Of a stretch of DNA of 48,027 bases, positions 1-13,700 are shown one piece after another. The position numbers and the translations under genes were made by a program. The notes beneath the pieces were generated by a model, which was not told where the DNA came from, did no database searches, and worked only from the letters and a program-made list of their open reading frames with translations. This DNA comes from Rhizophagus sp. LPA8_4_AMF. Its lineage: Eukaryota; Glomeromycota; Glomeromycetes; Glomerales; Glomeraceae. How positions within the stretch are numbered: the first letter of the stretch is position 1; each line of letters starts with the position of its first letter. Location: NCBI GenBank assembly GCA_021464525.1, contig JADRCO010000148.1, forward strand, positions 1-48,027, read 5' to 3'.

Positions 1-509
1 TAAAATTTGGATTTTCTTCCTTGTTGATATTTATTAAAGTTAAAAAAATTATTTTTTTACGAAAGTATAAAAAGGAAAAATCTGATAAAATGTCTAAAAA
101 AAGTAATAATTAAAAATGTCTACATTTTTTTTCTTTAATGATTAACCCGCACATGAAAAATAAAAAAAAAATATCAAAAGTAATAATTAATTAATTAAAA
201 AAAAAAAATGGATATTTTTTTCTAAGATATTTGCAAAAAATTGTAAAAATAAAAAAGAGAAAAAAATAAAAAAGTTCAAAACGCTTTATAAACCCAATCA
301 AAAAAAATGAACTACCATTAAAACACGTTAAAAAACAAGAGAAATTTTGAAATAATTATAATACATTTTTTTTTTAAAGAAGTTGTTGAAATAAATTGAA
401 AATAAACGAAAAAGTGTTTTTTTTTCAATACACCGCAGCATTGAAATAATTATTATTAGAGTTTTAATTATAATTAATTGTTCTTTATAATCTAAAGACA
501 TTAATAAAA
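1..509. other. AT-rich flank without a recognised gene
   Basis: This stretch lies downstream of the small serine palmitoyltransferase subunit gene. It is almost pure A/T with many A and T homopolymers. The only open frames are short and lysine/phenylalanine/isoleucine rich, as expected from A and T runs. It presumably holds the 3' UTR of the gene ending at 510. I see nothing else in it. Confidence 0.6.
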
Positions 510-818
510 TCATAAGTATAACGACGAGTGAAAATCTGTATCGATGTTTGTTAAAAACATATTATTTGATTGTGCAAATGTTGTATAGGCGAGAAGCGTT
601 ATTCCAACGATAATACATGAATCTATTGAGAGAAAAAAAAAAAGAAAGAAAAGGTTTTAAAAATTAAATTTCTCAAAATTTATAAAATTTACGCGAAAAA
701 AAGTGTTCAATTAATACTTACTGAATAAAGCTTTTTCCCAAGGTTCAAGTGATTTAGAAGTAGATAAATCACTTTGATATTTCATTAATGAAAAATAATT
801 GTTGATAGTTGACAACAT
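510..818 (-). CDS. Small subunit of serine palmitoyltransferase (ssSPT/SPTSS-like)
   Basis: A two-exon gene for a 69-residue protein: exon 1 is 818-722 and exon 2 is 622-510. The intron has a GTAAGT donor and an AATAG acceptor, and the phase is kept. The key motif is LEPWEKALFN at residues 24-33, followed by a hydrophobic segment at about 34-50. The family hallmark in animal SPTSSA/SPTSSB is LEPWER.VFNS just before the transmembrane helix. By family knowledge these subunits activate the SPT1/SPT2 heterodimer in the ER, the first step of sphingolipid synthesis. Yeast uses the unrelated-looking Tsc3 instead. The gene is too short and too split to show as one open frame. The length matches the family (about 70 residues). 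The ATG at 818 is the only one in frame before the motif with a sensible length. Confidence 0.85.
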
Positions 819-2449
819 TTTTATAATATAACGTTTATTTTTTTTTCGTAAAAATATCGAATTGTTCGTATAAAAATAAAAAGTCTTATTTGTTCGATAA
901 AATTCAAAGATTTTGCTTTCTCAAAAATATATATAAATTTTTTTCGTTAAAAAAAATAGACCCTTTTCTTAAAATTTAATTAATAAAAAAAAAAATTTCA
1001 AAAAAAAAAAGGTGAAGAAAAATTTTTAAGGAAGATTGGGTGGAGTTTATATAAGTTATTCAAATACTGTTGTAAAACTATGATGCTAAAAAAAATCTTT
1101 ATTCGGAATATCCTTTTATTGAGAGATGTTGGAAAAAAACAACGAACAAAGATTTACAACTTAAAAATTCATAGTCATGCGTGTTGTCAGTCTTTTTATT
1201 TTTTATTATATTAGCAGAAAAAATATAAATATTTCCACACGATTTTGAAAGTTCAGTTCGTTTTGTTATAATTTTAATATAAATTATGTGAAAATCAATT
1301 TTTTTTTTTTTAAAAAAAAAAAATCTGTAGTGATTGAACACAATTTATATTTTTGTTTGTTATATATGATAAAATCGGATTTACCCTACTCGTATGGTTT
1401 TATATTAATTGCATAAAAAATTATGAAATAATTAAGAATGACCACTTTATTTGGTAATATTTCACTACATGTGTGTCTGGGGTTTTATTTTTAATGATGA
1501 TACTTTTTTTTTAGTAACAATTTTAAAAATAAAAATAGATTTTTTTACAATAATAGTAATAATTGGGGGATTAAAAGGGATCGCAAATTACCGTATACAA
1601 TTATACAATTATTAAAATATATTATGTTAAACTCTCTAAAATGGTTATTTTCCAGAAAATCCTCCCTTGGCGATGTGGCAAATTATTTTGCCAAGCCATC
1701 TCATATGTTGATCGACATCATAGTCAAAAAGCTTTCAAAAAAAAAAAATAAATTTTTCGGTTAAAGAATATTCGGTTTCTTTTCTTCATATTCTCTAAAT
1801 TTGGAATCACTATGATATCATGATACTATGAAGTAAATTTTTTATCAAGATCTACTGAGCTTTAATTTTATCTAGAACTATTTAAACTTAGTTAATTTGT
1901 ATGCACGTGATTTATGGATTTATGATGTGATTTATTATCAAAACTTGTTTTTTTGAGGTTTGGTTTGTAAAAAAAATTTTACGTCATGATTTTCATTCTA
2001 AAAAAAAAATTTTTAATCCCTTTTTTAAAAAAAAAATTGTATAATGTTCAGGAGAGATTTCATGCGATGACACAAGAAAAAAATAATTTTTTTGGAATAA
2101 TTAATTTTAGGGTCAAAGAACGAATGTTGATTTGCCACACTGTTCCCAACCAGTATTTATTATGTGAATTTAAGTGACCAATAATATTATGTAATTATAA
2201 TATGCAGAAAATAGATGTGGCAAACTAATAATATTTTTATTTATATTTTATTTATTCTATAAATAATTATTAGTTATTTTACAAATTCGTACATTTCTTA
2301 CAGGAAGTGCTTTGTTCCTGCAACTTCTTTTATAACAAAGATAAATAATACCCATAATTGTTCTATGTCATGTATTTTCATCCTAATTTAGAAAAAAATA
2401 AATTAAATTTTGACTTTTTTGGTTTAAACTATCATGTGATGACCCCCAT

Positions 2450-2450
2450 T

Positions 2451-2484
<34 letters not shown>

Positions 2485-2485
2485 A
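2450..2485. repeat. (TA)n microsatellite
   Basis: An almost perfect run of alternating T and A, interrupted by a single C, in a noncoding stretch. It is followed directly by A and T homopolymers. Confidence 0.9.
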
Positions 2486-3203
2486 AAATATTTTTTTTTG
2501 ATAACCGAGATAATGCAATAGAGATATTGTATTATAATTTTATTATTTTATTACTACCGTATGTGTAAATCATTATTATTTCACAAAAAAGATCTGTTAA
2601 CAAACAATCATTAATTTATATACAGTACGATATACCAATTAGGAAAAGAATTGAATTTTTTGCCGACCTATTCACTAAAATATAGTCAATGTAGAATTTT
2701 AACGCCTCAAAAAATTACGTTTCAAAAAATAATAATAATTATGATCCTAGAATTTTATTCTTTTTAAAAAAAAATTCTATTATTAAAAAATTATATTGAA
2801 AAAAAAAAAAAAATTTCTATTAAAAAAACAATTATTAAAAATAATTCTATTCTATTAAAAAATTCTGAAACAAAAGCAAGTAAACACTGATTACGATTTT
2901 ATTACCACTAACGAAATATATAATATGCAAGGTAAAAAAGGATTAAACAAAGGAGATTTAATTCAACTAAATGTGAGGCTGGTTTTGTCGATCCTGTATC
3001 AAGTTTTTTTTTTTTTTTTTTTAAGTGTTTGATCCTTTGTTATTATTATTATCCATTTTAAGTATTTTTTTTTTTCTAAAGTTACAAGTTCACTTTTACT
3101 TGGTTAGTTTACATTAATTAACTCTTTTAATGGGAATTATTAATGAATCAATTTATTTTTATCTTGAATAAAGATATTTTTATTAGGATTCAATTTCAAA
3201 TCA

Positions 3204-3262
3204 CGTGAAGAATTCGTAATGAATTCGTGAAGAATTTCGGAAAGAATTCGTCATTGAATTCA
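3204..3262. repeat. Degenerate short repeats around GAATTCGT
   Basis: Four to five imperfect copies of a GAATTCGT / GAAGAATT-type unit follow one another in direct orientation, with EcoRI-like GAATTC cores. Two copies of GTCAATAAAT follow about 15-60 bp further on. No function is evident. Confidence 0.6.
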
Positions 3263-4650
3263 TTCTCCTTGCGTCAATAAATTATGCCTTGAATTATTCC
3301 TAATTTTTCCTTGCCGTCAATAAATATTAAATTAGATGGAAAGTACAATAGAACGCGTTTCAATTCTAAACGCGAATCTGATTTCAAAATTTCTTAATTG
3401 TTTACTTTTAAATAGAATAAGAGTTGTGATACAAATGTTACATGTGAGATTTATGTTTCTAAAGTTTCGAATTAAAAAAAAAAAATAATACGAAAAATTA
3501 TGGTAATGTACATGTACTAATTGTTTCATCAATCAAATAATCTAAAATTCGGAAAAAAAAAACCATCTAATTTATCTAATTCCTTTATTTAGTAAAATAA
3601 TAATGTTTCTATAATAAAATATCATATTTATCATGATAATGAATATTATTTTAGGTATTAAAAATATATTTTTAATTTTTAAAAAAAAAAATTTCTTTTT
3701 TTAAAATAGAAACAAAAACTTTTTTAAATAATATTTTTTTAAAAATTATTCGATAAAAATTATATAATTAAAATTTCATCAAAAGTAATTTATTGTATGC
3801 ATCATTATTATGAAATTTCAAAGGTTTTTTTTTTTTTTTAAGACTCAATATAAAAATTTTTTAATTACAATATATTGTATTGTATACTTACTTTTTTTTG
3901 GTTCTATCTATTTTATCTTTCATTGATCATTATTATTTATTTATTTTTTATTATTATTATTATTATTATTATAAATTTATTATTAGATTTTTCTTTTTAG
4001 AATTTCCGTTTATTGTACATTCAAAAAGGTTTCAAAAAAAAAGATTTCTCTGGAAAAAAAAATTATTGAAATAATCGGTTAATTATTGCTTCTTTTCATA
4101 TTTCCGAATTCCGATTGCCGATTTTCGGTTAAATTAACTTTTTTTTCAAAATTTCATATGATTTTTTGATTCTTTCTGGTATCAATGATTTTTATTTCTA
4201 TCATTTGGTAATTCTGGCATAATATTTATGATTTCTTTTTAAATTTTCCGTAAAAATATGATCAATAAATAAATATTCATTCCGTGACCAATAAATAAAT
4301 AAATATTTCATGATATAATTTTCAATGATATAATTTCACTTGTATGCCTTATAAGGTATGCATTATGCGTTATGCGATGTTATTATGTGTTATATGTGTT
4401 AGAGATCAGGATATGCATTATATACGTTTATATGCGCAACCGGAACCAAAAAGAAATCAGGAGATAATAATCAAACGGTTTAATGTCGGATGAAATACAA
4501 TATATAACTTATTTAAATATTATGTATGTTTTAGAAATTATTTTTTAAAAAAAAATTTGGGATAAACTTAAAACGAACAAATAATAAATTATGGTTCGAG
4601 TTTACTTTTTATAATTTTTTTTAGGTTAATTGGGTTAAAATTCTTAATTA

Positions 4651-4677
4651 TTTTTTTTTTTTTTTTTTTTTTTTTTT
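4651..4677. repeat. 27-base T homopolymer
   Basis: An uninterrupted T run in the spacer upstream of the AACS 3' end. It is the longest single homopolymer I noticed in the window. Confidence 0.9.
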
Positions 4678-5022
4678 ACTCGTGTAAAAAATATGTAAGT
4701 TACTATTAATTAATTAATAATGATTTGTTAAAAATTTATTTTTATTAAATTAGAATTTTTAATTAGTTATTTAAACAAATATGTATTATATATATATATA
4801 ATAGGTGTTGGTTATTAGTAACCAATAATGCCTTAAATTTAACACACTATTTACATTTACTAGTAAAATATATCAATATCATGATTTTCCTAAAATATAA
4901 TATTACATTCATTAATAATCGTATTACATATTTGTAAATTTAATTATATCAGAAATTAGATATTTATCATAAAATCTCGTACTTAATTTGATCAATAATA
5001 ATTTAATGAATAAAAAATCTTT

Positions 5023-6114
5023 TTATAATTTTAATTTTAATTGAGGTATATTATAATATAATTTAAGACTTTCAGGATTAGCAAGAGTACCAGAAGGAAT
5101 GACAGGTTCACCAGAAATAATTCTTTTTACTGCAAGTTCAACTTTTTTACCGTTAATAGTATACTATTTTTAAAAATAAAAAATTATTATAATTCGTTCT
5201 GAAAAAAAAAAAAAATAAAAAATAAAAAATGTTTTAAAATAAAACTTACCGGAATATCATCTATGGGTAAAATAAAAGTTGGAACATGTCTGGGACTTAA
5301 TTGATCTCTAATTTTTTTCTTGATATTTTCTACTAATTCTTTATCACATTTATGTTTATAACCCATTTTTAAAAATAATACAACTCGTTCACTTTCATTA
5401 TTATTCATATTAGTTTTTTGTCCAATAACTAAACTATCAATTATACCATCTTTCCTAAAATATTCATCTATTATATTATAAATTTCTGCGCTACCAAACC
5501 TTACACCACCAGGATTTAATGTTCCATCACTTCTACCTAACATTACTACTCCACCTGTATTAGGATTAATAAATATGAAATCTCCATGATACCATACTCT
5601 ACTATATGTCGATAAGTACGCTGATCGGTATAGATCGCGTGTAGGTGTATCATTCCAGAAATATATTGGCATACATGGAAATGGTTTCGTACACACTAAA
5701 TCCGCTGATTGTCCAAATACTGGATTATCTAAAGAAAAAAAGAATTTTTTACTAATTTTATCATGATAAAGAGTAAATTCAATAGTTAAATATTAGCGTA
5801 CCTTGACCATTCCAAGCTTCAACTTTCATACCTAAACAAATACATTGTATTTCACCTCTATAAACAGGTAATGAGACATTATGTCCGGCAAATAATGAAC
5901 AAATATCAGTACCACCTGTAATGCTACCCAATACTAAATCATCTTTAATTTCTTTATAAACAAAATCAAAACTTTCTGGTTTAAGAGGTGATCCTGTCGA
6001 TAATATCATACGAAGTTTATTTAAATTATGATGTCGTTTTGGTTTGTATTCTACATCCTCTAAACTTTGTATATATTTTGCTGATGTACCAAATATTGTA
6101 ATTCTAAAATACGA

Positions 6115-6147
<33 letters not shown>

Positions 6148-7593
6148 TTTTTAAATAAATTTTTTTTTTTTTTTTTTTTTCTCTCTTCTTCCAATACTCA
6201 CCCTAATTTTTCAGTTAATTCCCAAAGTATGGATGGAGATGGCTTAAATGGACTACCATCATATAACACAATACTAGATCCAACACTTAATCCGGCAACT
6301 AGCCAATTCCACATCATCCATCCTGTCGTAGTATAGTAAAAGAATACATCATCTTTTTTCATATTACCATGTAATATATGTTCTTTTTTGTGTTGTAATA
6401 ATAATCCACCGGATCTATGTACTAAACATTTCGGTTTTCCTGTTGTACCTGAACTGAATAGGATGTAAACTGGATGATCAAATGGTAATTGTTCAAATTG
6501 GATTTCCTCCTCTTCTGCCCCTTCTTCTTGTAAAATAAACTCGTTCCAAGATGATGCTAACGGAATATCATTAATTTCTTCCCCAATTTTTCCTACGAAA
6601 GGAATGATCACAACCTTTTCTAATCCTTCATTCTTCAACTTTTCGACAACAACTTTTAATTTATCTAAATGATTATGTTCTTTATCATTATATATTATGG
6701 AATTAACCGAAAATAATATTTTAGGACGAATTTGACAAAATCTATCCAATACTCCCGTAACTCCAAAGTCTGTTGAAGTGCTACTCCAAATTGCTCCTAT
6801 ACTAGTCGTTGCTAACATTGCAATTATCGCTTCACTACAATTCGATATATATGCTCCTACTCTATCTCCTTTACATACTCCTATTTTACGTAAGGCTCTT
6901 GATAATTTATTTACTAGTACATATAATTCATAATATGTTATACTTGTTGGTGATCTTCTCTCGCCTTAAAATTACAAATTTTAGATTTTTATCAAGTTAA
7001 ATTGAAAGAATTTGGGATGTATTTTTTTACAAAAATATAAATGAAAAATCTAATGTTAATACTATTAAATGAATTGATTGTACCTGTTGAAATTAATGCT
7101 ACTCTGTTTTTATCTCTACACCATAACAAATTTTCTGCAAAATTAAGTTTTGCTCCTAAAAACCATGCTGGTATTTGATCCATTGGTTTATCTTCTAACA
7201 CCTTTAATTTTAGGCATAATCATCTTGTTAAAATTGTACTCGTAAATTAAATTTAAACGAATCAAATTTTCTTTACCTGTTGATAAGGGACTGAATAAAT
7301 TAACTTCGTATAATCCCATACTTCTGCCCAAAATTCTTGAATATTATCAACCGACCATTGCCACAATTGTTTATAATTCTCTATATGTTTTAATTTTTTT
7401 TTAAAAAAAATTATATATATACAAATTAGTTACGCGTTTGACATTGTCATACATGAATTTTGAGTATCAAAATAGTACCTAGATCAATATTATACTTTTT
7501 ATTGACTTTAATACGAAAATTTTCAATTTCTGTATTAGAAATATCTTTTGGTCTCCACAACTCTACCGGCTTTAATGGAATTGAGGTGGACAT
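5023..7593 (-). CDS. AACS: Acetoacetyl-CoA synthetase
   Basis: Seven exons: 7593-7479, 7380-7277, 7201-7084, 6964-6202, 6103-5802, 5728-5250 and 5163-5023. They join in phase to 673 residues, close to the usual length of about 650-670. The enzyme ligates acetoacetate to CoA in the cytosol through an acetoacetyl-AMP intermediate. Visible signatures are the adenylate-forming P-loop FSSGTTGKPK at about residues 282-291, the GRSDGTLNPGGVRFGSAEIY motif that fits AACS and not plain acetyl-CoA synthetase, and the C-terminal NGKKVE (residues 631-636), which supplies the catalytic lysine of the family. The N-terminal ACAS-like region (WQWSVDNIQEFWAEVWDY) is also present. The gene sits tail-side of UTP20 on the same strand, with only 163 bp between the UTP20 stop and this ATG. 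No broken exon or missing key residue was seen. Confidence 0.94.
6115..6180. repeat. Poly(T)/poly(A)/poly(T) block in AACS intron 4
   Basis: Within the intron at 6104-6201 there is a run of 15 T, directly followed by 18 A, a short spacer and then more than 20 T. The T and A runs are reverse complements and can fold on themselves. Confidence 0.9.
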
Positions 7594-7756
7594 TATTAAA
7601 CCAAATTATAAGCATAACCACTTTATCATATTCATTCCCACGGTTTTAATTTTAGGTTATATATTGTATAAGTTGTACTACGTTACATGATCTAATACTT
7701 TTTTTTATTGTTATTTTAAATAATAGGTAATTAAAAATATATCTAGACAATCATAA

Positions 7757-10700
7757 TTATGAAATACGTCGTTTCTTTGCTAAATCATTTAATTTTGCAT
7801 TCTTTCTTTTACGGTTTTGTTTTTTCATTTCATTCTTCTGAATTTTACGTTTGGCTGTAGATTCTGGATCAACAAGAGCCTATAAAAAATGAATTTGATA
7901 TTATTAAATCAATTATTTATTATTATTTTACAAGGAAGAATATATTTCTTACCATAATTGCTTTTTTATGTTTACGTTCTCTTCTAACTTCCAAAACTTG
8001 TTGTCTAATTTTATTATATGATATGTGAAATTGTGTTGTACCGACGCGTCCTTGTACTAAATCAAGTATTTCTTTACCGAGTTGTTTAACATCATCTATT
8101 TAATATTAATAAAGACAATATTATTAGTTACTAACGAAAAAAAAAGATGAAGGACGTAAGTAAATCGTAAAACAAATTACCAATTTCTTTTCCTTTAATG
8201 GTTTCATCATTAACGAATCGGTAAATAGGAGAAATTATGAATATGAGATAAGGTATCAAGTCTGATGAGGGGATAAATGTTGTCATTGCTGCCATCCATT
8301 GATATATGCTTGTGCGCTATTTTATAGATCAAAAGTTATTAACACATTCAAAGCCAAAATTAAATTTAATGACTCAAATAAGCATACCTGTAAATCATTT
8401 TCTTCTCTTTTAATTGAGGCAAATCTAGCTTGATATGATAATTTCTTAAATAACCAAATCAACAAATGATTTGCTTTGATTTTACTTTGTTTTTTTTCAT
8501 CTTCATTATTGCCGTTCATTTCATAGTTCTCTTCTTTGTCTTGATCATTATTCTCATCTTCGACATCTTCTTCTAATGTATTCTCTTCATCAGAAGTTAA
8601 ATAATAAAGATTTTTTCCGATAAAAAATAAATTCTTTACAATCTGTGTTGCAAGTTCTGATCCTAAATGTTCGCTCTTTAATTGAATACAAAATTGATTT
8701 GCTAATTTTTTCAACACCGCTTTTGATAAATATTCATTACGTTCATTGGTTACACTAATAATCTTAGTCTCGGGATTGATATTTGAAAAATATAACCCTA
8801 ATAATCTGCAAGTTGAAAGTCTTATCCAGCTATGAGGGAAAAGTAAATGATTATCTATTGATACCCAAATGTTCTTTGATTTATCCGAGTAAAGAACTGA
8901 AGGGAAATTTTTAACTAATTTTACAAAAGTGTTAAGGGTATAATATCCGATTTCCCAATCAACACTATCTATTGTTGTTATAAGATCATCTTCATTAGCA
9001 TGTTGTTTTAATTGTTCTGAAATTTGTTGACTTATGTTTAAAGCTTTCTCCAAGATATCCAATAATTCAGGTATATGTTTTTTAAATTTATCTCCAAAGG
9101 CTTCAATTACAAGACCATAGACTTGTACTGCCATTCTCTGTAAATTCCTTTTGTCATTTTGTTCAAACCACTTATTCAATAAGACATATACATTTCTAAG
9201 TCTTACTTCATCCATTCTATTCAAAAGAATTTTAATTAATGCTCCAGCCATTTCTCTACATTTATTTGAATCGTCATTCACTAATGACATTACTAATGAT
9301 AGGAAAAACATTTCTGCATATTCCATTAAAATATCATTATTAAATTTGGAAAACATTAAATTCAACATTTCCATTACTGATTGTCGTCCACTTTCGAATA
9401 TATAATTCATATTTTTTATCAAAAAGTTCAATTGATTTTTCAATCGACCGCGTCCTTGAGGATAATCCAATAAAAACTGAAGTAGAAGTTGTCTCGATAA
9501 ATCACGCGCTAAATCTGTTTGACTAGTAACCATTATTTCGGCAACAGTTTGCATTAAATCGTACATTTCAGGAACTACAAATTTACGCGATACGATAGCA
9601 CGTATCAATGAGAATGTCGTTCCTTGACGTTGAGGTTCCTCAAGATCAGGACGAATAAGATTAATGAGTAAAGTCAATTGACTTTCCTTGAAATCAACAT
9701 GCTTACAATCGCGAATTATAACGGTAAGTAATTTGAAACACGTTTGGACCAATTCAGAATTAGTGGTATTTGAAGTCCTTATTAATGAAAAAGTCTGCTT
9801 TACAATTACAGGTAAAGCATTGTCTAAAGATTTTAGTTTAAGTTTGCAAATTATGCACATAATCTTTAACGAAATTATATTGATATTTAAATGTTTTGAA
9901 TATAACGCATTCCCAATTGTATTAACAAACTGTTCCAATAACTTAAGTTGTTCCTCGGATTTGGTATCAAATTTATCACGTTTTAAAGATGCCAAAAGTA
10001 TTGTTAACCCAAATTCCACAAATCGATAAGAGTTTGCGTCATAATAATCCACGGGCTCTGAAATATCTCGCTTAAGCTGAACGGTAAAGTTCTTCTCCAT
10101 ATGACTTTTATTAGGCTTAAGTTTTTTTTCTGATTTTAACATGTTTAGATTTTGTAAAATAAGTCCTTGACAAAAAGTTACCATTTCTTTGATGTCGAAT
10201 TGTGGATTGGAATTCAAACCAACTGATATTTTCCGTAATATTTCATCAATCTTGCGTAAGACTTGTAGATTTTGTGTTTCACGCATAATCTCTTTAAGTG
10301 GTACAAGCAAGATACCAATGTTCTTAAATTCAATAATTTTGGCAAGAAGTTCGAACGTCCCGAAACTTTTAGTGGATTTCATTTCCTTAATTTTTCCAGT
10401 AATCTCAACCGCATCTTTTTCTTCTCCAACATTACCAAATATATCATTTACGATAATATCAGTTATATGTTGAAGGCAATAATCGAGATCACCAACTTGT
10501 AAATTTGGTACCAAATTGGCCAAAAGAGTATGCACTGTAAATCCAAGAATATGTAACTGATATCCTCGTGTGAGTGCGCCTCGTAGTTCCTTTACTATAA
10601 AAGAAAAGTATAAAGGTCCAAGAAAAGTTGAAATTTTACTAAGAGTATCTCTAGTAGTGTCACGAGCATCTTGCTGACGACTTCTTAAAATTTGACATAC

Positions 10701-13700
10701 GGTAGTAAGCAATCCAGGTAAATTAAGTCGAAGAGACGTCTCAGGCAAAGCTTTTAAAAGCTTGGTAATTCCCAATGCAATTGGAACACGAATAATGACA
10801 CTTTCATTATCATGTTGAGTTAGGTATTGCTTAAGATCAGGAATTAAATTATTGACAACTTTATCATGAATACGATTTGCTAAAGATTTTGTTTTTGCCT
10901 CATCGCTAAACTGTTCACCTTTAGATAGATGTGATTCCTCAGATTCTTCTACTAACATATTCATGTTTTCATCAACCTCATCATCAACAGCTATGTTTTT
11001 ATCGGATTCTTCATTGCACAAATCATTCCGTTCTATTACCTTTGCTAATTGCTCATTTGGAATAGCAGGTTCTTGCGAACCTATTACTTGAGTCTCGGAG
11101 ATTTGGGCTTCTGAAACGTCAAAATGAAAATTGTCCAATATAGAGATAACAGTTCGAACCAAGACCTTTTCTATCATAGGTTTCTTAGGAATCAACTTCA
11201 TGTATTGTTTTAAAAGAGCATAGTATTGACTCCAGGGAAGTTGACCCGCAATAATCCCAATTGTTGAAATAGTCTCATTAATTAATAAATGGTCGGTCAC
11301 TCTATCTGCCTCGAAAATAAAATGACCAATAAGTGGCATAAATATCTGTGCTAAATTGTTGCTCTTTATTTTCCCATTTGTACACTCATTAGAGAATCTT
11401 TTAAGGGCACGGATACGACGATGAATTTGAATGTGATGAATGTTATTGAAAAAATTAGCCTCATCATCATCAAATAACAAACAAGTCATATCTGATAATT
11501 GAGCTATTGTCGGACATTTCTTCATTGCATATGATAAAATTGTAAGGAATTCTATCCGTACTGTTTCTAAAGACATTCTCATTCCTCTTTTGATTGCTGG
11601 GATAATGACTTTAATCAAAAGGATTTGATAATCTTCTTGAATTTGAGTATTTTCATTTACACGATCAATAAATCTCATAATACAAAAAGACGAATTATTT
11701 CGAATTGAAAGCTCTTCCGGATCTTTAATAAAGAACAAGCAATTAAATAATATTGGCAGCCATTGTACTGTGTCAAATTTCTTATACAAGTTTTGATTAA
11801 TTCGGTTAAATGCATCTAACCGTCTATCAAAATCCGGTTCATCCAACCTTTTTGTTGAAAACGCATTAAGATCTTCAATTATAGAAGCAACTTCTTTCAA
11901 AGATTCATCATATTTGGAAAATTCAGTAAATATTTTTGCCAAAAATAAACGACAATCCCTGGTATGAAGTGTTGAAAATTCATACGATAGATAGTTATAA
12001 TACTTATAAAACAATTCGTTGCGAAGTTGAAATCCTGGAATAACATGTAAGAAATTTGCAACAATATGTAAGATATCCGCTTTGGTCTTTTCCGAAACAA
12101 CTTGCGAACGCTTTCGAAGGTATGGTAGAAGTAAATCAACCATTTTTTTTGCTTGATCCCCATTTTCAATAAAACCTGCAATCTGAGATAATATTGAAAT
12201 TTCACGTTTAGAAAAGTAGTCTTTTCCAAAAGAAGTAGAATCGCTAGATTGCAATAACACGTATTCAAGATTATCTAGTAATGATGAAACATATGGTCTT
12301 AGAACTCGATTTTTTAAAGAGTTTTCATCCTTTTGGATTTCATCATCAATATCCATTTCATCTCCACATATTTTTAAGATGTTATCAGCGATATCCAAAA
12401 CTTTTGAAATTACGTGCTCACAAACTTTTTTCGCCGACAAACACGCAAAAATTTTAGGCAAAACATCCTTATTATAATTGACCAAGAATAGCACGTACTC
12501 TTTACGCGAGGCCCATACAGCAAATAATTCCATTATTGTTGAAGGTGCTTGCGTGCTTTCAATATCCAATTTGGGAACTTTAATTGACAAGAAGAATTTG
12601 AACATGGAATTAATATAAGGTTGATAGTCAAAACTTGTACGAATTTTGAAAAATCCAACTATTCTTTTCAACCCTAATTGTCTGACAACTTTTAATTTCT
12701 GACTATTTTCTTTATTTTCTTCGATTTTCATTTCAACGTTATCGTTCTCCCTTTCGTTATCATCTGATGAAATGTTTTGACGTTGATCTTGTGATATCAA
12801 TTTTCTTTGAGTATCATGAACAATATACAAAACAACTTTAAACATATCAGGAATGAATGGCAATATATAAGATCCCAATTGTTTTAGCATATCTTCTAAA
12901 AAGTTCAAATATCCAAGTTGTTTTCGGTATGTCACAAACTTGCATACTTCTAAATCTGGTTCAAACTGAAACTCATTATCAACTACGCCTGGTAAGTTAC
13001 GAATGATGGTAAAAGGGCCAAGTAGTAAATCCACCAAAAGTTTTAATTCAGATTCCAAACAATTTACTAAAGCAGCCAATACTGCAACTCTGCGAGCTCC
13101 CATTCCGGAACTTGATGATGATTTACCTTTTCTTGATATCATTCGGCCATATAAAAGTCGAATAACAATAGGCATTAATTCAGCTCTATGTGAAAATTCT
13201 ATGGAGCCATTTTCCTTATTTAAAGAAAAGGTAGATAACTCATCCCGAAATTTAACCTCATTAACAAAATTACGGAGATTATCTTCATAAGGAGTAACCC
13301 CCTTATATTTCCAAGTGAAAAGACATTCCAAGGCAAGAGCTTGAGTTTTGATATCTCCAATAGTCAACAAGTCTAGGTAAATATTTTGCAATTCAGCTGA
13401 CTTATAAACTGATCGAGGATTTTTAAATTTAGAAAGAAGTTTTAGGAAAAGCGGCATTTTGGTTTTTATTATCTTGGAAGACTGTTCAAGAATAATTATT
13501 CTTTCCTCTTTTACTTCTTCTATAACGTTCTCGGATTTACTTCCTAATACTTCCAGCTTTTCCTCTAGAATTTGTTCATCAATATCCATTTTATTAGATA
13601 ATTCCTCATCATATTCAGAATTAAGGAAGAAGGGAACAAATTGTTTAGAATGTTGTTCGGCAATATGTGGTACTTCAATAAGAGTCTTTATAAGAAGTCC

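Larger units (their letters stand above)
819..5022. other. 4.2 kb AT-rich intergenic region with simple repeats
   Basis: This lies between the promoter of the small SPT subunit gene and the 3' end of acetoacetyl-CoA synthetase. No open frame has coding character: the short ones come from A/T runs or the TTA microsatellite. It holds a (TA)n tract at 2450-2485, a (TTA)n tract at about 3948-3973, a 27-T run at 4651-4677, degenerate GAATTCGT repeats near 3204-3262, and short perfect hairpins at 1676-1693 and 4808-4825. A CACGTG sits at 1904-1909 and another at 3202-3207. I see no RNA gene. Confidence 0.6.

Noticed and set aside
1986..2177. 63-codon open frame in the left spacer
   Set aside because: Built on A and T runs, with no splice context or recognisable motif.
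3880..4074. Open frame with a long tyrosine run
   Set aside because: The tyrosines come from the (TTA/TAT)n microsatellite; no coding character.
9151..10502. Several + strand open frames
   Set aside because: All lie antisense inside the large UTP20 exon and show no family features.
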